From Cliona cf. orientalis (taxonomy: Eukaryota > Porifera > Demospongiae > Clionaida > Clionaidae), in NCBI GenBank assembly GCA_963930775.1, contig OZ005704.1, forward strand, positions 2,728,001 through 2,792,000: DNA of 64,000 nt, written 5' to 3'. This document shows positions 26,801-39,423 of the stretch, one piece after another (position 1 is the first letter of the stretch; each line of letters starts with the position of its first letter). Both the position numbers and the translations under genes were made by a program. Under the pieces are notes generated by a model, which searched no databases, had not been told where the DNA came from, and saw nothing but the letters and a program-made list of their open reading frames with translations.

Positions 26801-29800
26801 AATCAATATAACCAATGATAGAAATATTTTTAGTAAGAGTTTATGAAAGCGTTGGTACATTCCTTGATAGTGATACAAACGTAGCTACAGATAATTTCCA
26901 TTGAATTTTCTAATAAATGTCATTAAATTTTTGCTCTTGTTACTGTATATGTTTCAGGAGTTTCGTGGAGTTGAGGATGGTGAGGACAATGCCAGAGTGA
27001 AGAACAGGCAGGTGGCCAAGGCAGCCGCTCAGGTGCTAGAGCTGGAGAGTGCAGGAGAGCTCTGCTTTGCCCTCACAACTCTCAGGACTGAAACTAGAGG
27101 TCAGCAGCTAAAGTATTTTTTACTCCAGATATTCACTGGTGATCTGAGCTTTTGTATACAGTTTTATGACTACATGTACATCTTGATTCAAAGCTTAATT
27201 AGGCCTCGCTTTTTTAGAGCACACGTATATCCAGGGATGACTAGATTGTGTAACATCATAGTACTACATGTACATTAATTTTGAACCTTAAATTTTACTT
27301 TATAGATTAATTGGGAGGTAATCATGTGTGTACGTCTGCTTAACTATAATTTTTGACTGAGATGAAAATCATTCCACATTGTATGTACTCAGGTGAGAAG
27401 GTGGATAAGAAGTACACATGCACCAAGGCAGCTGATACCAGGGACGCTCTGGCCAAGGCACTCTATGCCAGGATGTTCCAGTGGATAGTGTCGAGACTTA
27501 ACGCTCACCTGCAGCCCTACACCACCGCGGCACACCTCAATATCGGCATTCTGGACATCTTCGGGTTCGAGAATTTTGAGCACAATAGCTTTGAGCAGTT
27601 TTGTATCAATCTGGCCAATGAGCAACTTCAGTGCTACTTCAATCATCAGATATTTGCTATGGAGAAGGTTAGTAAATAATACATGTGCAATTTGTTGCAC
27701 GGTAATTTTTATTCTCTCCATTTCTCTCCTCTTCCTCCCTTCCTCCCTCCCTCCCTCCCTCCCTCCCTCCCTTTTTCTCCCTCTTGATAGATGGAGTTAG
27801 AGAAAGAGGGTCTCAGTGGTCTTGAAATCACCTTCACTGACAACAAGCCAGTGCTTGACCTCTACCTGACCCGGCCCATCGGTCTCCTGTCTCTGCTAGA
27901 TGAACAATGTCGAGGATTCAACGTATGTAAAATGTAGAGTGCATCCGTAGCCCCTGAGTACCAGGGATTCAGTGTATGTACATGTACATGTACATGCATA
28001 TGTGTCTGTACATGTAGCCCCTAACCAAGCTAGGATTCAATGTACATGTACATGTGCCTGTAGGCTACCGGCTAAGTGGTAATTACCTATTGACCAAATC
28101 TCTAAGTGACAATAATATTTTAATGATTGTACATGTACATGTGCCTCTAGCCCCAAAGTCTGCAATAACTACAACTAGTGAGGATTTCATTTGGGAAGTT
28201 TGACAACCATCCACGGTACAGTGATAGGAATGTTTAGATTATTGACTCCAATGAGGCTAACCTTAATAATCCATTAATTAAGAGTGAATAAATTGGCTGA
28301 AGCCAACAGCCAGGATCTGGGAAATAGGATACATAATACAAGATCTGAACAGGAGATTATATAGTAACATTTACAGGGAACGGAGAGGGCGTTTGTCCTG
28401 CGGTGTAAGGAGAGTTTCAGCCGGCACACTAACTACCTCCCGCACAAAGGGAATGCACCAGAGTTCACCATCAAGCACTACGCTGGAGACGTAAGCCACT
28501 ATAACTGACACTTCAGTGTACATCATGCACATGCGCATGATTCAAAATTATAACATTTCCTGAATTAAATGTAGCAATTAATCTGTTTTCTACACAATTG
28601 CCATAATGATAATTTAATGTACGATAACATACATACTACTATGATACTAGCTGTTCAGTAATGATTGCTATAGGTTGATATTAATATGACTTGGCCATGC
28701 ACTGCACTGCAGGTGAAGTATGTGGCTGAGGGATTTTTGGAGAAGAATAAGGACACCCTTCCTGACACACTAGTGGATGCAGTGAAGACTTCCTCCAAGA
28801 GACTGGTCAGGACACTCTTCAGGAGGGCGTCTGAGGGAAGCATGCTCAGGAAAAGTACTCTAAGAAAAAGGTGAATCTCTCTCTCCCCCTCTCCTCTCTC
28901 TCTTTTCCTTCCTCTTCTCTCCCTCCCTTAGGCTTTTATGATCTTTTTCTACCCCACAGTCAACGTTCCGTAATGAGAGCCATGTCAAGAAGAAAATCCA
29001 TAGCAAAGAGCAAAGGTGGGCAAAAGAAACTGCTGACAGTCAGCGCTCACTTTCGTCAAAGCCTTGATCTTCTGATGGAGCGAGTGTTCTCTGCGTCACC
29101 TCACTTTGTCCGCTGCATCAAACCCAACCATGAGAAGAGACCTCTCATGTGTGACGATGAGTTTATTCTGAAGCAGCTCTGCTACACTGGTATGCTGGAG
29201 GCAGTGCGTGTGAGGAGGGAGGGCTATGCATACAGACCATACTTCTCTGATTTCTTCAACAGCTACCGAGGCATTGCCTACCACTACACTGATCCAGTAA
29301 GTGCATGATTCATTGTAGGGACGTTAATCTTTTTAGATTTTGTGCATGCTCTTTAAGCAATCATTATTTCACCAAAAAAAGGCAACAAAGCTAAAATTTA
29401 CTAATACATGTACACAATGTCATGTATCTTTGTGTGTGTATGACTCTCAGACTTTGAACGTGTGTGATATATTATTATTATTAACCTTTTTATTGTGCCG
29501 ATGTGTGCATGTGCTGGCTCGACCTGGTCTCCTAGTCATAGTCCTCGCACACTGGTAGATGTGTCCATGTTAGTACTTGTATACTATGTATGTGTATGAG
29601 ACTGAAAGGGAATAATAATATTATTATGCATATGCTTCCACCTACAATATTTGCATACAGTACATGGAAGTTGTGGGCATGATATGATTTCTTTCCTCCA
29701 CTTCTTGCAGAGAGTGAAGGGCACAACAGTCGTTTGCTCTGAGATTTTAAAGAAGGCGGGGCTGAGTGGTTGGAGGATGGGTCAGTCCAGGGTCTTCCTG

Positions 29801-32454
29801 CGCTACTACCATGAGGAGAAACTGCAGCTCCTGCTCAAGAAGTTGGACGACAAAGCTCTTATCCTACAGAGGGTCTACAGGGGACATCTGGCAAGAAAAT
29901 GGTGAATTATTTATATTATAGCAAGAGTTTGTATACTTGCATGTGCACATACCACCATGTACTCGAATACACTAGACTGTATTTGGCAAGAATTTCAGTT
30001 TATGATGAGGATTCCAAGAGCCCATTATGGCCATATGATCTGCACATACAAAATTTATGTAATAAGCTGAGGGTCGCAGAGGAGTGAATATGCATATTGT
30101 AATTATGATACATCTTGCATGACATGTCCATGTGTATGTACATGTATCCTATTGAGAAGGATACAGCTGTTAAGAGGGTCTATTTATGGTTTATGATTCT
30201 CGTGAGTATTCACAGGCCTAGCTGGACTTTACCTTACTCTGGTTGTTTACTCCCCCCTTATCAACCTATACGCACACTGCAGGACTGCCCGCGTCAGGGA
30301 GATGCAAAGGAATGAAAAGATACACTTGACAAACTTCCTCACACAGATTAACAAACATGGAAAAGGTAGTTTATTATGTTTATCACACCTTCAATGCAAT
30401 TGACTGACACTGTCTACAATAACAGGCCATACATTAGTACCAGGGTTACATAACCATCTAGAATTATTATGCATATAATATCTTGAATCTCTGTCACATT
30501 AGAAGGCACTTGACGTTTAATGTGTACTGGTTATTATTTACCGTACATGTAGGTTTCTGTCAAGGCTCTGCAATTATTATTATTTTACTTCTCTTTGGCA
30601 GACCACTTACCGAGGATAATCGAGATGAACAGAGAAGACATTCTCTCAGTTAGGGAGAGGTTTACGAGGAAGCCAGCAGATGCGTCCGCCTCCTCTGCAG
30701 CTCCCAAGAGCTACCAGGGACAGGCCACTACCACCGTTAAAGATAGAAAACTAAAAATGGCTCGGAACCTTGGGGTGAAGCTTGTCCCCTCCTTCGCAAG
30801 CCCAGTTCTCCCCAAGCTCTCAAAGAGATCAGAAAATCAAGAAAGTAGTTCCAACCCTGGAAGTCCAAATCACCAGGCGACAACCAACAAGAAGGATGGA
30901 AGCAGATATGGAAATAAACAAAAAGCAACAGTTACTCCTCAAGCCTCCATCCAGCATGAGCAGATCAAAAGAATGGAGAGCTCACCATCGAGGTCTCACA
31001 AGGGCCCAGTGATCAGCAGTCCTGTTGCTGCTCAGAGACAGCTTGGAAACACTCAGCACACTAGTGGCGTAGCAGCAGCTCATGGTAAAGGTGAGATTGA
31101 GGGCGGTTCAGGCTCTCACGAGCTAAAGAGTTCTGGTGGTGGTGTGACTGAGAATCACACTCTTCTTCCGCCAAAGTCTGCTCCACCTGGAAAAACGAAG
31201 TTCAATTCACGTCATAAGAAGGTCAGTGCAGACTATGAAGCAGCAGTTCTTGAGACATCCACAACTACTAAACCAGAGAAGAGTGGTTCCCGATTCAAGC
31301 TGAAGCTTCCGTTTGGTAACAAAGTCAAAGAAGCAAAGACCAAGATAGAGAATGTGGACAAGGACAAGAATCAAAAGAGACCAACACCAAAGCCGAGGAA
31401 GGGACAAAAACAGCACTGGTCCCCGCCAAGAGAACCAGCTCCTCCCCCGCCAAGTGAACCTGCCCCACCTCCACCGACAGATACACAGACAAGCTCACCC
31501 TACCATCAGGGATCAAACAACTCTAAATATAAGCATATGCATGATGAGCGCCCCCCTTCCCCCAAGATGCCCCCTCCCGGACCTGCTACATACCCCCAGC
31601 TTCAGCCATACACTGCCATAGGTACTCTATCGCAAACACATTCTCCCACTAGCAGCTTGGTCCTCACGGGTAATGCAGTTGAGGAGTATTTGATACCTGT
31701 GAAGAGTCAACCTTTGTTGGATTCTCCTGACGATGAGGATCGTCCCCCTTCTCCCAAGATGCCTCCCCCAGGACCAGCCGTGACTTACCCCAAACTTCAG
31801 CCACTCTCATCCAATGGTCACACTCCAGCAACTCAAAATTCCACCCACAGGCTTGCTGCTAGTGGTCTTAGCAAATCATTAGACACAGTTTTTGATGAAT
31901 ACATCGGGATGACGCCTACGAATTTTTCTACTAAACCTTCACCCAGAAAGCATTCCCCCTCCAAACCTTCTCCAGCTAAACCTCCACGTCCAGCAGAGTT
32001 CACCTCGTCCCTAATAATAGAAGATGATCGCCCTCCGTCCCCCAAGATGCCCCCACCTGGGCCCGCAATGACCTACCCCAACATTCCCCCCAGCTCGACA
32101 CCTGCAAGGTCCATCACAAAGAGCACAGCGGCTGCTACTGTGTCTAGCACTTCCATGTCACTGTTTGATGAGTATGTGGGAGGGGCCCCATCGCCTACTA
32201 AGAGCAGTCAGCCGCCGCTGGGTTCCAGAGAGACCAAGCGCCCTCCGTACCCCAAGCTCCGCCCACCTGGAGGACCGATCACTCATCCCCAGGTACAGGC
32301 ACTTTCCACCTCTCATGCCACTTCTCAAAGTTCAAGACTGAGTGCTGCTTTTGACGCGAAACCAGCTGCAGGTGCAACTAGCATGTCACTGGACTCCATT
32401 CTGGAACAGTTTTCAATGATGTCAGGCAGCCAAATTGGAGTCTCCATGTTTTAA
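20802..32454 (+). CDS. Unconventional myosin heavy chain, class III/XVI-like
   Basis: Actin-based motor protein of 1380 residues. The 15 exons are 20802-21173, 21846-21905, 23873-24043, 24711-24785, 26410-26480, 26643-26751, 26958-27099, 27393-27667, 27791-27922, 28377-28490, 28713-28870, 28960-29296, 29711-29901, 30283-30365 and 30602-32454; phases all agree. The motor starts almost at residue 1 with no SH3-like, kinase or ankyrin extension. P-loop GESGAGKT is at 108-115, switch [10 protein letters not shown] at 160-168, switch II DIFGFE at 388-393, the actin-binding HFVRCIKPN at 608-616. One IQ-like motif ([14 protein letters not shown]) follows the converter. The tail, one 1.85-kb exon, has Ser/Pro-rich sequence, a [14 protein letters not shown] run near 1043, four copies of a (D)[17 protein letters not shown] repeat and FDEY motifs. 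It also carries [10 protein letters not shown] near 970, which recalls the NYAP motif of vertebrate MYO16. The post-IQ helix also resembles MYO16 from memory. Class III, XVI or XXXV can only be decided by a motor-domain tree. The tail end was duplicated downstream (38519-39240, 45024-45130). Confidence 0.92.
22063..22372. mobile_element. 310-bp MULE-like MITE in myosin intron 2
   Basis: The element begins TAGTCTTGTCACCAGACC and ends GGTCTGGGGACAAGACTA. The arms extend about 75 bp as inverted repeats (GGGTCTGGGGACTGGTGAGT matches the reverse complement near 22300). It is flanked by a perfect 9-bp direct duplication GGACTTGTG at 22054-22062 and 22373-22381. A 9-bp duplication is typical of Mutator-like elements. 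No coding sequence is present, so it is non-autonomous. Confidence 0.85.
22832..22871 (+). repeat. (GTGGCT)n microsatellite
   Basis: About six and a half tandem copies of the hexamer GTGGCT within myosin intron 2. Confidence 0.9.
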
Positions 32455-32753
32455 TGCATTTATTTTGTGTAACTGAGTATTGCACTGTTCATTAGAGCAA
32501 TTTATACCATAGCTACTTATGATTAAATTTAATATGTTTTGCTATATTATATCTCTAAAACAATTTTCGCCAAAGTGGTAGAGATATTATGTGCAAACAG
32601 TTTGCGCATGCGTGCTTACCATAATAACGTCTATATACTGGCCACCAATAAGGTGGGTGGGGCATGTATCGGTCAATTAGTAAGCGTGGGAGGGAGTCGC
32701 AACAAACTCTGCCAGCCTAGCCCTGCTTCTCGTACCGCGTTTGATGCAACACC

Positions 32754-33815
32754 ATGGCTTTGGCTGCTCGGGAAGTGCAAGTTGCTACGGGTGATAAACA
32801 TGCCGTTGCCATTGAGAGGAAACTTGTCGTGGATCCACAGACGGGAAGAGCTGCACATGTGGAGAATGTCGCTGTTGCCGTTGAACTGGATGATGGCACA
32901 GTTGGAGTAGCTCGACAGCAAAGGATTCACTTTGTGCAAGATAGCGGTAGATCCACTAATTATAGCTCGCCTGAGATAATGTGCTGCATAATCTTTCTTT
33001 TTCAGCTCTTCAGCGATTTAGTGGTTTGGGCCAAATAAAAGAAGCTAAGGAAGATACCTCCAACAAGGGAGCCTTTTCAATTAAACTGCTTGAAATTCTT
33101 TGTGGAACAGGTAAGTTCATCTATCATGTAGCTAGATCTTAGCTATAATATTTAATATATGTTAATATATTATAACCACATTCATTGAATTTGATCCTTC
33201 ATATCATGATACTTTCTCTTATAATATTTCCACGGGCAATATTACAGGTGCTTGTCTCTTGATTTTGTTGATCTTTGCTCTACTTCCTGTTGTGGCAGTT
33301 ATTATTGGTAATTTGCATGCCAATCAATGAATTTCAATAGTTTCATGACAATAATTATAATGCATTCAGGATCTGTTTATCTCACTCGATGTGAATTTAT
33401 TGATGATCGGTCAAACACTAATGTTCCAATTTGGCTGATAGTGTTTGGTGGTGTCGGTATTCTTCAGACGCTGGTTCACATCTGTAAGCACTGCTGTCAG
33501 CGTATCTGTAAGAGCTCAGAAGATGATGATGAAGGGAGCACGATGTCCACCCTTATCTCCCGCTGTGGCTGCTGTTGTGACAGCTTCTTCATCGCATTCC
33601 AGTTCGTGTGGATGATTGTGGGCAGCGTTTGGGTATTTGGAGCTTACAGTGACTACAGGGAAATGGGCAATGCCTGTGTCGACTGTTGCCACACAGTGCC
33701 ATATCTCTTCTCTTTTGTTGTTTTGATTTTGATCTATAGTTTTGGAGCTCTGCTTTGCTTGGGTATTTGCTGTTGCTTCTGCTGTGCTTTCTGTGTTGGA
33801 GATAGCAGTTCATGA
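32754..33815 (+). CDS. TMEM272-like four-pass membrane protein, copy 1
   Basis: The four exons 32754-32946, 33006-33110, 33248-33307 and 33370-33815 join in phase to give 267 residues. The N-terminal about 95 residues are hydrophilic (MALAAREVQVATGDKHA) and presumably cytosolic. Four hydrophobic segments follow: ACLLILLIFALLPVVAVIIG (an exon of its own), VPIWLIVFGGVGILQTLVHI, FFIAFQFVWMIVGSVWVFGA and YLFSFVVLILIYSFGALLCL. Cysteine clusters (CKHCC, CGCCC, CCCFCCAFC) suggest palmitoylation. The pattern of segments 2-4, with WVF between them and acidic residues after segment 2, resembles the TMEM272 family, whose function is not established. It is tail-to-tail with the SRCR gene; the same pair recurs at 39424-44205. 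Confidence 0.8.
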
Positions 33816-34331
33816 GAAACACATACAACAACTAACAATAATTTTTGCATTATAGTACTAATTAGCCAGGCTAGTAGATATTATGTTGCTCTTAATAGCT
33901 GCAAATGGGAGTGCTTTGTAATAAAAAATTTAATATGTAGTGCATAATGTACTAGCATGCATGTAGGTGATTATTAATTTGATAAGGTATTCCGTTCGTC
34001 GACACCTATCTTAGGTTTTTGGTAGGCAGTATGTGATTGCCTACACATAATACTGATTTCATACTGAGTTACTGTGGTTAGGAATTTATGCGTAGTATAC
34101 ATGGATTATCAGTCTGATTATCTTGTTGATCATGAATGCATGTCAGATATTGACAATAATAATGTTTGCATACATACAATGTCCCACATAATAATAATAA
34201 TTATTAATGGAACAGCAATCAAAAATCTTACTATAATAATGCTAAAGTTTGCCAAGACAATAAGAGCTAAATACATCACACTAATATTATGCATAACATA
34301 GCAACTATATAATAATATTAATAAAACTGCT
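33816..34331. other. Gap between convergent genes, copy 1
   Basis: AT-rich sequence between the stop codons of the TMEM272-like gene and the SRCR gene. It presumably holds both 3' UTRs and polyadenylation signals (AATAAAA-like sequence near 33919). No gene is seen. Confidence 0.5.
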
Positions 34332-37300
34332 TCACTGTCCTTTATTGCTGCAGACATTTGTCACAATGCATGCAACTATAGCCACAATGAACCCAAACAC
34401 AGTAGCTGCAACAATCGCTCCAACAACACTACCAACGTTGATGCTCACAGTACGGCTTGATATTGATGCTGCATAGTATTTGTATTACAGGAATTGTTAT
34501 CAGAATAATAGATTGCAGGATACCTGAATGCATTAACTCTTACATTGACTGCAGGAAATTGCTACATCTTGGCTGTGTCGGCATACAGCATTTCCAAACC
34601 CACTATGACTGCAGTTTGCAAGAAAGATGTCATTTGAGCCACACTGAATATTGCTAAGCCAGATTGTGTCACTGCCTTCATCATACCTAATAGTTGCATC
34701 AATACATGCATGTATACAGTTTAGTTATAAGAAGTGTTGATAACAAAATATATGGCTCTGTTCTAGCCTCGTCCCCAGGCTCTCGGGGGGTAGGGGGAGC
34801 CAGGGGATGAGGCTAGCTCTGTTCATGATAGGTAAGCTCCTATCCCTCCCCCAAACATGGCCGCAATGAATTTTGCATGCCTTAAATAGCAAAATTAATA
34901 CTATAAGGCCACACAGAATAAATGGTTTGTTTGAACTAAAAATGACCACAAAATAGTGGGGTCAGTCAGTTGGGCGGATGATAATTACCAGTGTTTCTAT
35001 ATTATGTAGTATTCCAGCTGTATGCTGTGTGGTGTCTAAAAAATAACAAGTCTGACACGAGTTGGTATAATTAAATATTATTATGCCCGTATAGTACACT
35101 CAGCTATATAATTAGTCGGTTGGGTTAGTTAAGTCAGTATTATCATGTGCATGGCATTGTAATATTATAGGACACCTTTGATCTATATAATAGTATGCAC
35201 ATATAGATTGTAATAATTATCGCAGGACAATTAGGGATTATTATATAGCATGCATATCATAACTCACTGGGTGGCCATGCACCAACTCCTACAATAATCG
35301 TTTATGACAAGCAGGCAATTTGAGAGCTAGGTAGAGGAGGAAACATCGGAATCTGATTATGTCCTTGCATTAAAACACATTGTGTAACACATGGTGGACT
35401 GCATGTGTACGTGACTACCCACTCCTGTGGTATGTATCCTCCCCTTATCATTATTATTATATCCATGATTATCTCAAGATAGAGTAAGTGACTATACCTC
35501 CCATTTGTAGTTTAGCTATCCCAGTGCATTCTTGCAATTGCACGGTTGAAACCAAATGCAAAGTGCACAAATACGCAAGGTTAAGGTCACTATGGTTAAA
35601 CCCACTATACAAATGGAAGATCCCCTCAACTACAGGATGAGGGATGTGGATCTGCTGATAAGAGAACCTCATCTTGAAAGTATCCATCATGGCATACACA
35701 TGACATTGTAGTATCACAATTATTCATAAGGCTGCTTACCCCAAGCTTGCCACGCTTCCATACCCCCTTGCTGCATCATAACCTAGTTGTTGGCATACAA
35801 CATTTGCATCTGTCTGATCAAACTGACTGTTACAAACTGTTCCCCACTCTCCATTGTAGTAGATTTCAAGACGACCAGCTGAACTTCCAGGATCAGTACG
35901 AGAAGGAAATAACAGAGACACCAGCCTCACTGCTCCATCTACTCATGCAAATCACATCAGTTTAGATATACACCATCATAATTGTATAGTGGCTTACCAG
36001 CAAGACATGAGATTGCCAAATCTTGACTGTGGGTGCAATCAGTTATTCCGATCCCATCAAAACTACAGAAATATCGCCCAGCAGTGCTGCTATAGTAGCA
36101 ACTAAGATCTTCAATCCATACTGGAGTGGAACTTAAACCCTGATCAAAGCTATATATAAGAATTAGTGAATATAATATACTATAGCACCACAATGTCATA
36201 TATGTTGCATAATTCATGTAGCATCAGTGCATGATTGTTTTGTTTTTTTTTATACCCTAGGGTAGATTGACTTCCAACTGCTCCATAGCTTAGTACACTT
36301 GTACTGCCGGTCAGAATGCTACACAAAGCTCTAGCATCAGTTGAAGTAAAGCCATTAGTACAGACAGTACCCCAACGTCCAACAAAAAAGGTATCCAATC
36401 TTCCAGCTGTGAGATAGGGTGAAGTCTGTTCATTCTTTGACACTAGTCGCACCGCAGATGGAGCTACATTTAGTATTATAATAATATTATAGTCAGTGCA
36501 CATACCCTATATACTGATGTCGACAGAGAGCTCTATATACAATTAACAATAATTGAAGGGCTGAGAGCCATAGTGGGCTAACCCACAAATGTTGAATTAG
36601 CCCCCCGAATCTTGAAAATATGTTTAAAATGTGTTTCATGAGCTGCAGAAATTTAAATTCATATTTCTGAAAATTTCAGCAACTTGGTAGAGTACAATGT
36701 ATGGTTTTTTGTCCATTTTTGGGCTTTTTAGACAATTCCCCACATTTAATTTGGGGTTAGCCCACTATGGCTCTCGGCCCTTCAATTATTGTAAGTAGCT
36801 AGTGTGTATGTGGAGCCTAGCTCTAGTATTAAAAATTTTTAATTTACTAGTTGCATATGGAGATGAACACTCCAGAGCCACATCTTGGCTGTGTGTACAA
36901 GAGAACCCTGAACTCCGTGGACAATGATACACAGTCAAATCTCTGGCTGGATCACACGATAAATTGCTTATCCAAATTCTGGTTGAAGAAGATGCTTGAG
37001 GAAATCTGATGTCAGTATGCACATAGTAACATGCATAATCACAGCTATGACATCGATAATAATATTATTCAGTATTACAATGTCTCACCCTAATTCCCCT
37101 ACAGTTCCATAGTTCACAACCGTCCTGTACCCCAACTGCATGCAAGCAAGTTGTGCATCATCCTGCCCGAATCCAGTGCTGCAAATTGTTCCCCACTGTT
37201 CTTCCAGAATAATTTCGAGACGACCGGCAGTGACGCCAATAGTAGATGAACTATTCACAAGTCGAAGGTTGCCAGGATTCTAGTAGGCATTATACATGCA

Positions 37301-37807
37301 TGCATACATGTACATGATTGAGCAATTAGTGCATGCACAACGTGCTAATAAGTGGCTGCCTATAGCTAGCTTGAATTATAGCTGGCAACCGGACTCATAA
37401 TACACAGCCTGATTATGATATGGCTCAGTACTATAGTATAATTATTCAGTTCAATTGCGTGCGCTATAAGGCTAACTTAGAGTTAGTAGCATATTGAAAT
37501 GAATGACAATGTCATGTGTCACAGTGGTGGAGATGAAAGCCTACAATTTACACACATTATAGCGCTTCATGAGCTTAAATTTAATGTTATCATTATGCTA
37601 GATACAGGGCATTCACTGATTGTTATTATAGCCTGCATGGCCGTATTTAACACTCCACAAGTTTCCATGATTCATGCACATGTACAATAATGTTATAATT
37701 ATACAATATAATATTATTATTACGCTGGATTGTCCATAGGCATTCTTTGAGAAGAGCAGCACCACGACCGCAATGAACAACATCTTTGCTAGGCCCGATC
37801 TCGTCAT
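34332..37807 (-). CDS. Three-SRCR type I membrane receptor, copy 1
   Basis: The minus-strand exons are 37807-37724, 37279-37089, 37005-36848, 36463-36256, 36149-35998, 35938-35740, 34686-34544 and 34468-34332; phases agree and give 423 residues. Exon 1 encodes a signal peptide ([17 protein letters not shown] core). Exons 2-3, 4-5 and 6-7 each encode one SRCR domain, always split by a phase-2 intron after the ..LG half. Hallmarks are [33 protein letters not shown] and [11 protein letters not shown]. The last exon encodes a stalk, one membrane helix ([20 protein letters not shown]) and a very short tail ending SNKGQ. SRCR proteins bind polyanionic and microbial ligands, and an expanded role in sponge recognition is inferred. 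The 1.05-kb intron before exon 7 is the longest, and the short tail implies signalling through partners. Confidence 0.9.
34764..34815. mobile_element. 52-bp hairpin element with 9-bp target duplication
   Basis: Termini are TAGCCTCGTCCCC and GGGGATGAGGCTA, with an inner inverted pair AGGCTC/GAGCC. Perfect flanking duplication GCTCTGTTC lies at 34755-34763 and 34816-34824. It sits in the intron between SRCR exons 6 and 7 of copy 1. Termini and duplication length place it in the same family as 22063-22372. Confidence 0.85.
36547..36791. mobile_element. 245-bp MITE with TAA duplication (Harbinger-like)
   Basis: Inverted termini of about 40 bp start CAATAATTGAAGGGCTGAGA and end with its near reverse complement. 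The flanks are TAA (36544-36546 and 36792-36794), a 3-bp duplication typical of PIF/Harbinger elements. It lies in the intron between SRCR exons 3 and 4 of copy 1 and has no counterpart in copy 2, so it probably inserted after the duplication, unless it was lost from copy 2. Confidence 0.75.
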
Positions 37808-37862
37808 GGATCACTAGTATCTTTGATCCCCGACGCCCAGATTTGGGGGCGAGCCCCCTAAA

Positions 37863-38518
37863 TTAAAATGATTCTCATCACCGCCCGTCGCAGCCTGCTG
37901 TGAATTTTATTGCGGTAGCGACCCTTTACTCCATACTTCACAAAATATTGTCCTAATGATTTAATGCCTCCTCCCGTCCCTATTTGTTGGAAAAAGGATA
38001 CAATTAAAGACAAGTGCGTATACTATGCATGCTGATCTAGCTAAACTTTTATCTTGCTTGCTATATACAAGTATAATAATATTAAAGTTGAACCTGGCGG
38101 CTGGCCATCGCTGGCTCCAACAATGAAGTTAAACAAAGCGAGCTACCTTCATGAACAGATACATGCAGTGGCAGCTAAGTGTGTGGATAGCTACTATGAT
38201 TTCCATGTCCCACTGAAGTATAATAGCTAATAATCATTATGCGGCTAAATTGTCACCTTTCCTGTAGAACATTGGGTAAATAATATCAAAATTGCATTGG
38301 ACTGGAGAGCCAGCTGTCCTTGATAAGACTGATAGGGCCATTATAGGGCCAGCACCAAATCATGACTTCATAGTTGTGATAAGCTCTTTTTGATGCACCT
38401 TTGGTAATACTATTTGCACCAGAATTCCCACACTGTGCATGTATTTTACGAGAGGGATCGGGGTATGCAGAGTTACGGTCTCCAGATCTTCATGGGGGAC
38501 CAACTATAGTGCAGTGCT
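37863..38518. other. Spacer between duplicated units
   Basis: Unique AT-rich sequence separating unit 1 from unit 2. No open frame with recognisable features and no myosin motor sequence are found upstream of the copied tail. Confidence 0.5.
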
Positions 38519-39240
38519 TGGTCCTCACGGGTAATGCACTTGAGGAATATTTGATACCGGTACCTGTGAAGAGTCACCCCTCATTGGATTCTCCTGACAA
38601 TGAGGATCATCCCTGTTTTCCCAAGATGCCTCTCCTAGGACCAGCTGTGACTTACCCCAAATTTCAGCCACTCTCGTCCAATAATCACACAAGAGGAACT
38701 CAAAATTCCATCCACAGGCTTGCTGCTAGTGGTCTTAGCAAATCATTAGACACAATTTTTGATGAATATAATATTATATTATGGGATGACGCCTAAATCT
38801 TCACCCAGGAAGTATTTCCCTTCCACACTTTCTCCGGCTAAACCTCCATGTCCATTGGAGTTCATCTCGTCCCTAATAATAGAAGATGACCGTCTCCCCC
38901 CATCCGCCAAGGTGCCCCCAAGGGGGCCCACAATGACCTATATACCCCAACATTCCTCCCAGCTCGACGCCAACTAGCTCCATCATAAAGAGCACAGCAG
39001 CTGCTACTATGTCTAGTACTTACATAATATCACTTTTCAATGAGTATGTAGGAATGGCCCCATCGCCTACTATTAAAGAGCAGTCAGCGAGATCGAGAGA
39101 CCAAGTGCCCTCCATCCCCCAAGGTCCGCCCACCTGGAATACTGATCACAGGTACAGGCACTTTCCACTTCTGATGCAAAACCAGCTGTATGCAGGTGCC
39201 ACTAGCATGTCACTGGACTCCATTCTGGACTTATCATATA
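38519..39240 (+). pseudogene. Myosin tail pseudogene
   Basis: This is a degenerate copy of 31658-32410, the end of the myosin tail exon. The open pieces still read [26 protein letters not shown] and [10 protein letters not shown], but indels and frame changes (for instance near 38770 where FDEY is followed by an inserted AT-rich run, and near 39080) break the frame. No motor exons precede it, so it could not have made a myosin. A read-through of the copied tail as a separate short protein is very unlikely. Confidence 0.9.
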
Positions 39241-39423
39241 TCATGCTGTTGAGGTATATACCCGAGAATGTGCAAACAGTTGCGCATGCGTGCTTACCAT
39301 AATGACGTCTACCGGTATACATCCAGCCACAGATAAGGTGGGTGGGGGGTGTATCGGCCAATTAGTAAGCGTGGGAGGGAGCCGCAACCAGCACTGCAGC
39401 CCACAACCCTGCTTCTCAACACC

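Larger units (their letters stand above)
31658..37862. repeat. Segmental duplication, unit 1
   Basis: This unit covers the 3' part of the last myosin exon, the TMEM272-like gene and the SRCR receptor with its 5' flank. It matches 38519-44262 in the same order and orientation. Homology starts at TTGGTCCTCACGGGTAATGC in both copies and runs to the ATCCCCGACGCC/GATTTGGGGG flank past the SRCR start. Length differences come mainly from introns, including elements at 34764 and 36547 present only here. Confidence 0.92.

Noticed and set aside
35469..35717. Minus-strand frame between SRCR exons 6 and 7 as the missing half of the third SRCR domain
   Set aside because: It lacks the SRCR cysteines. The real second half is exon 34686-34544, read in another frame, which also fits the phase.
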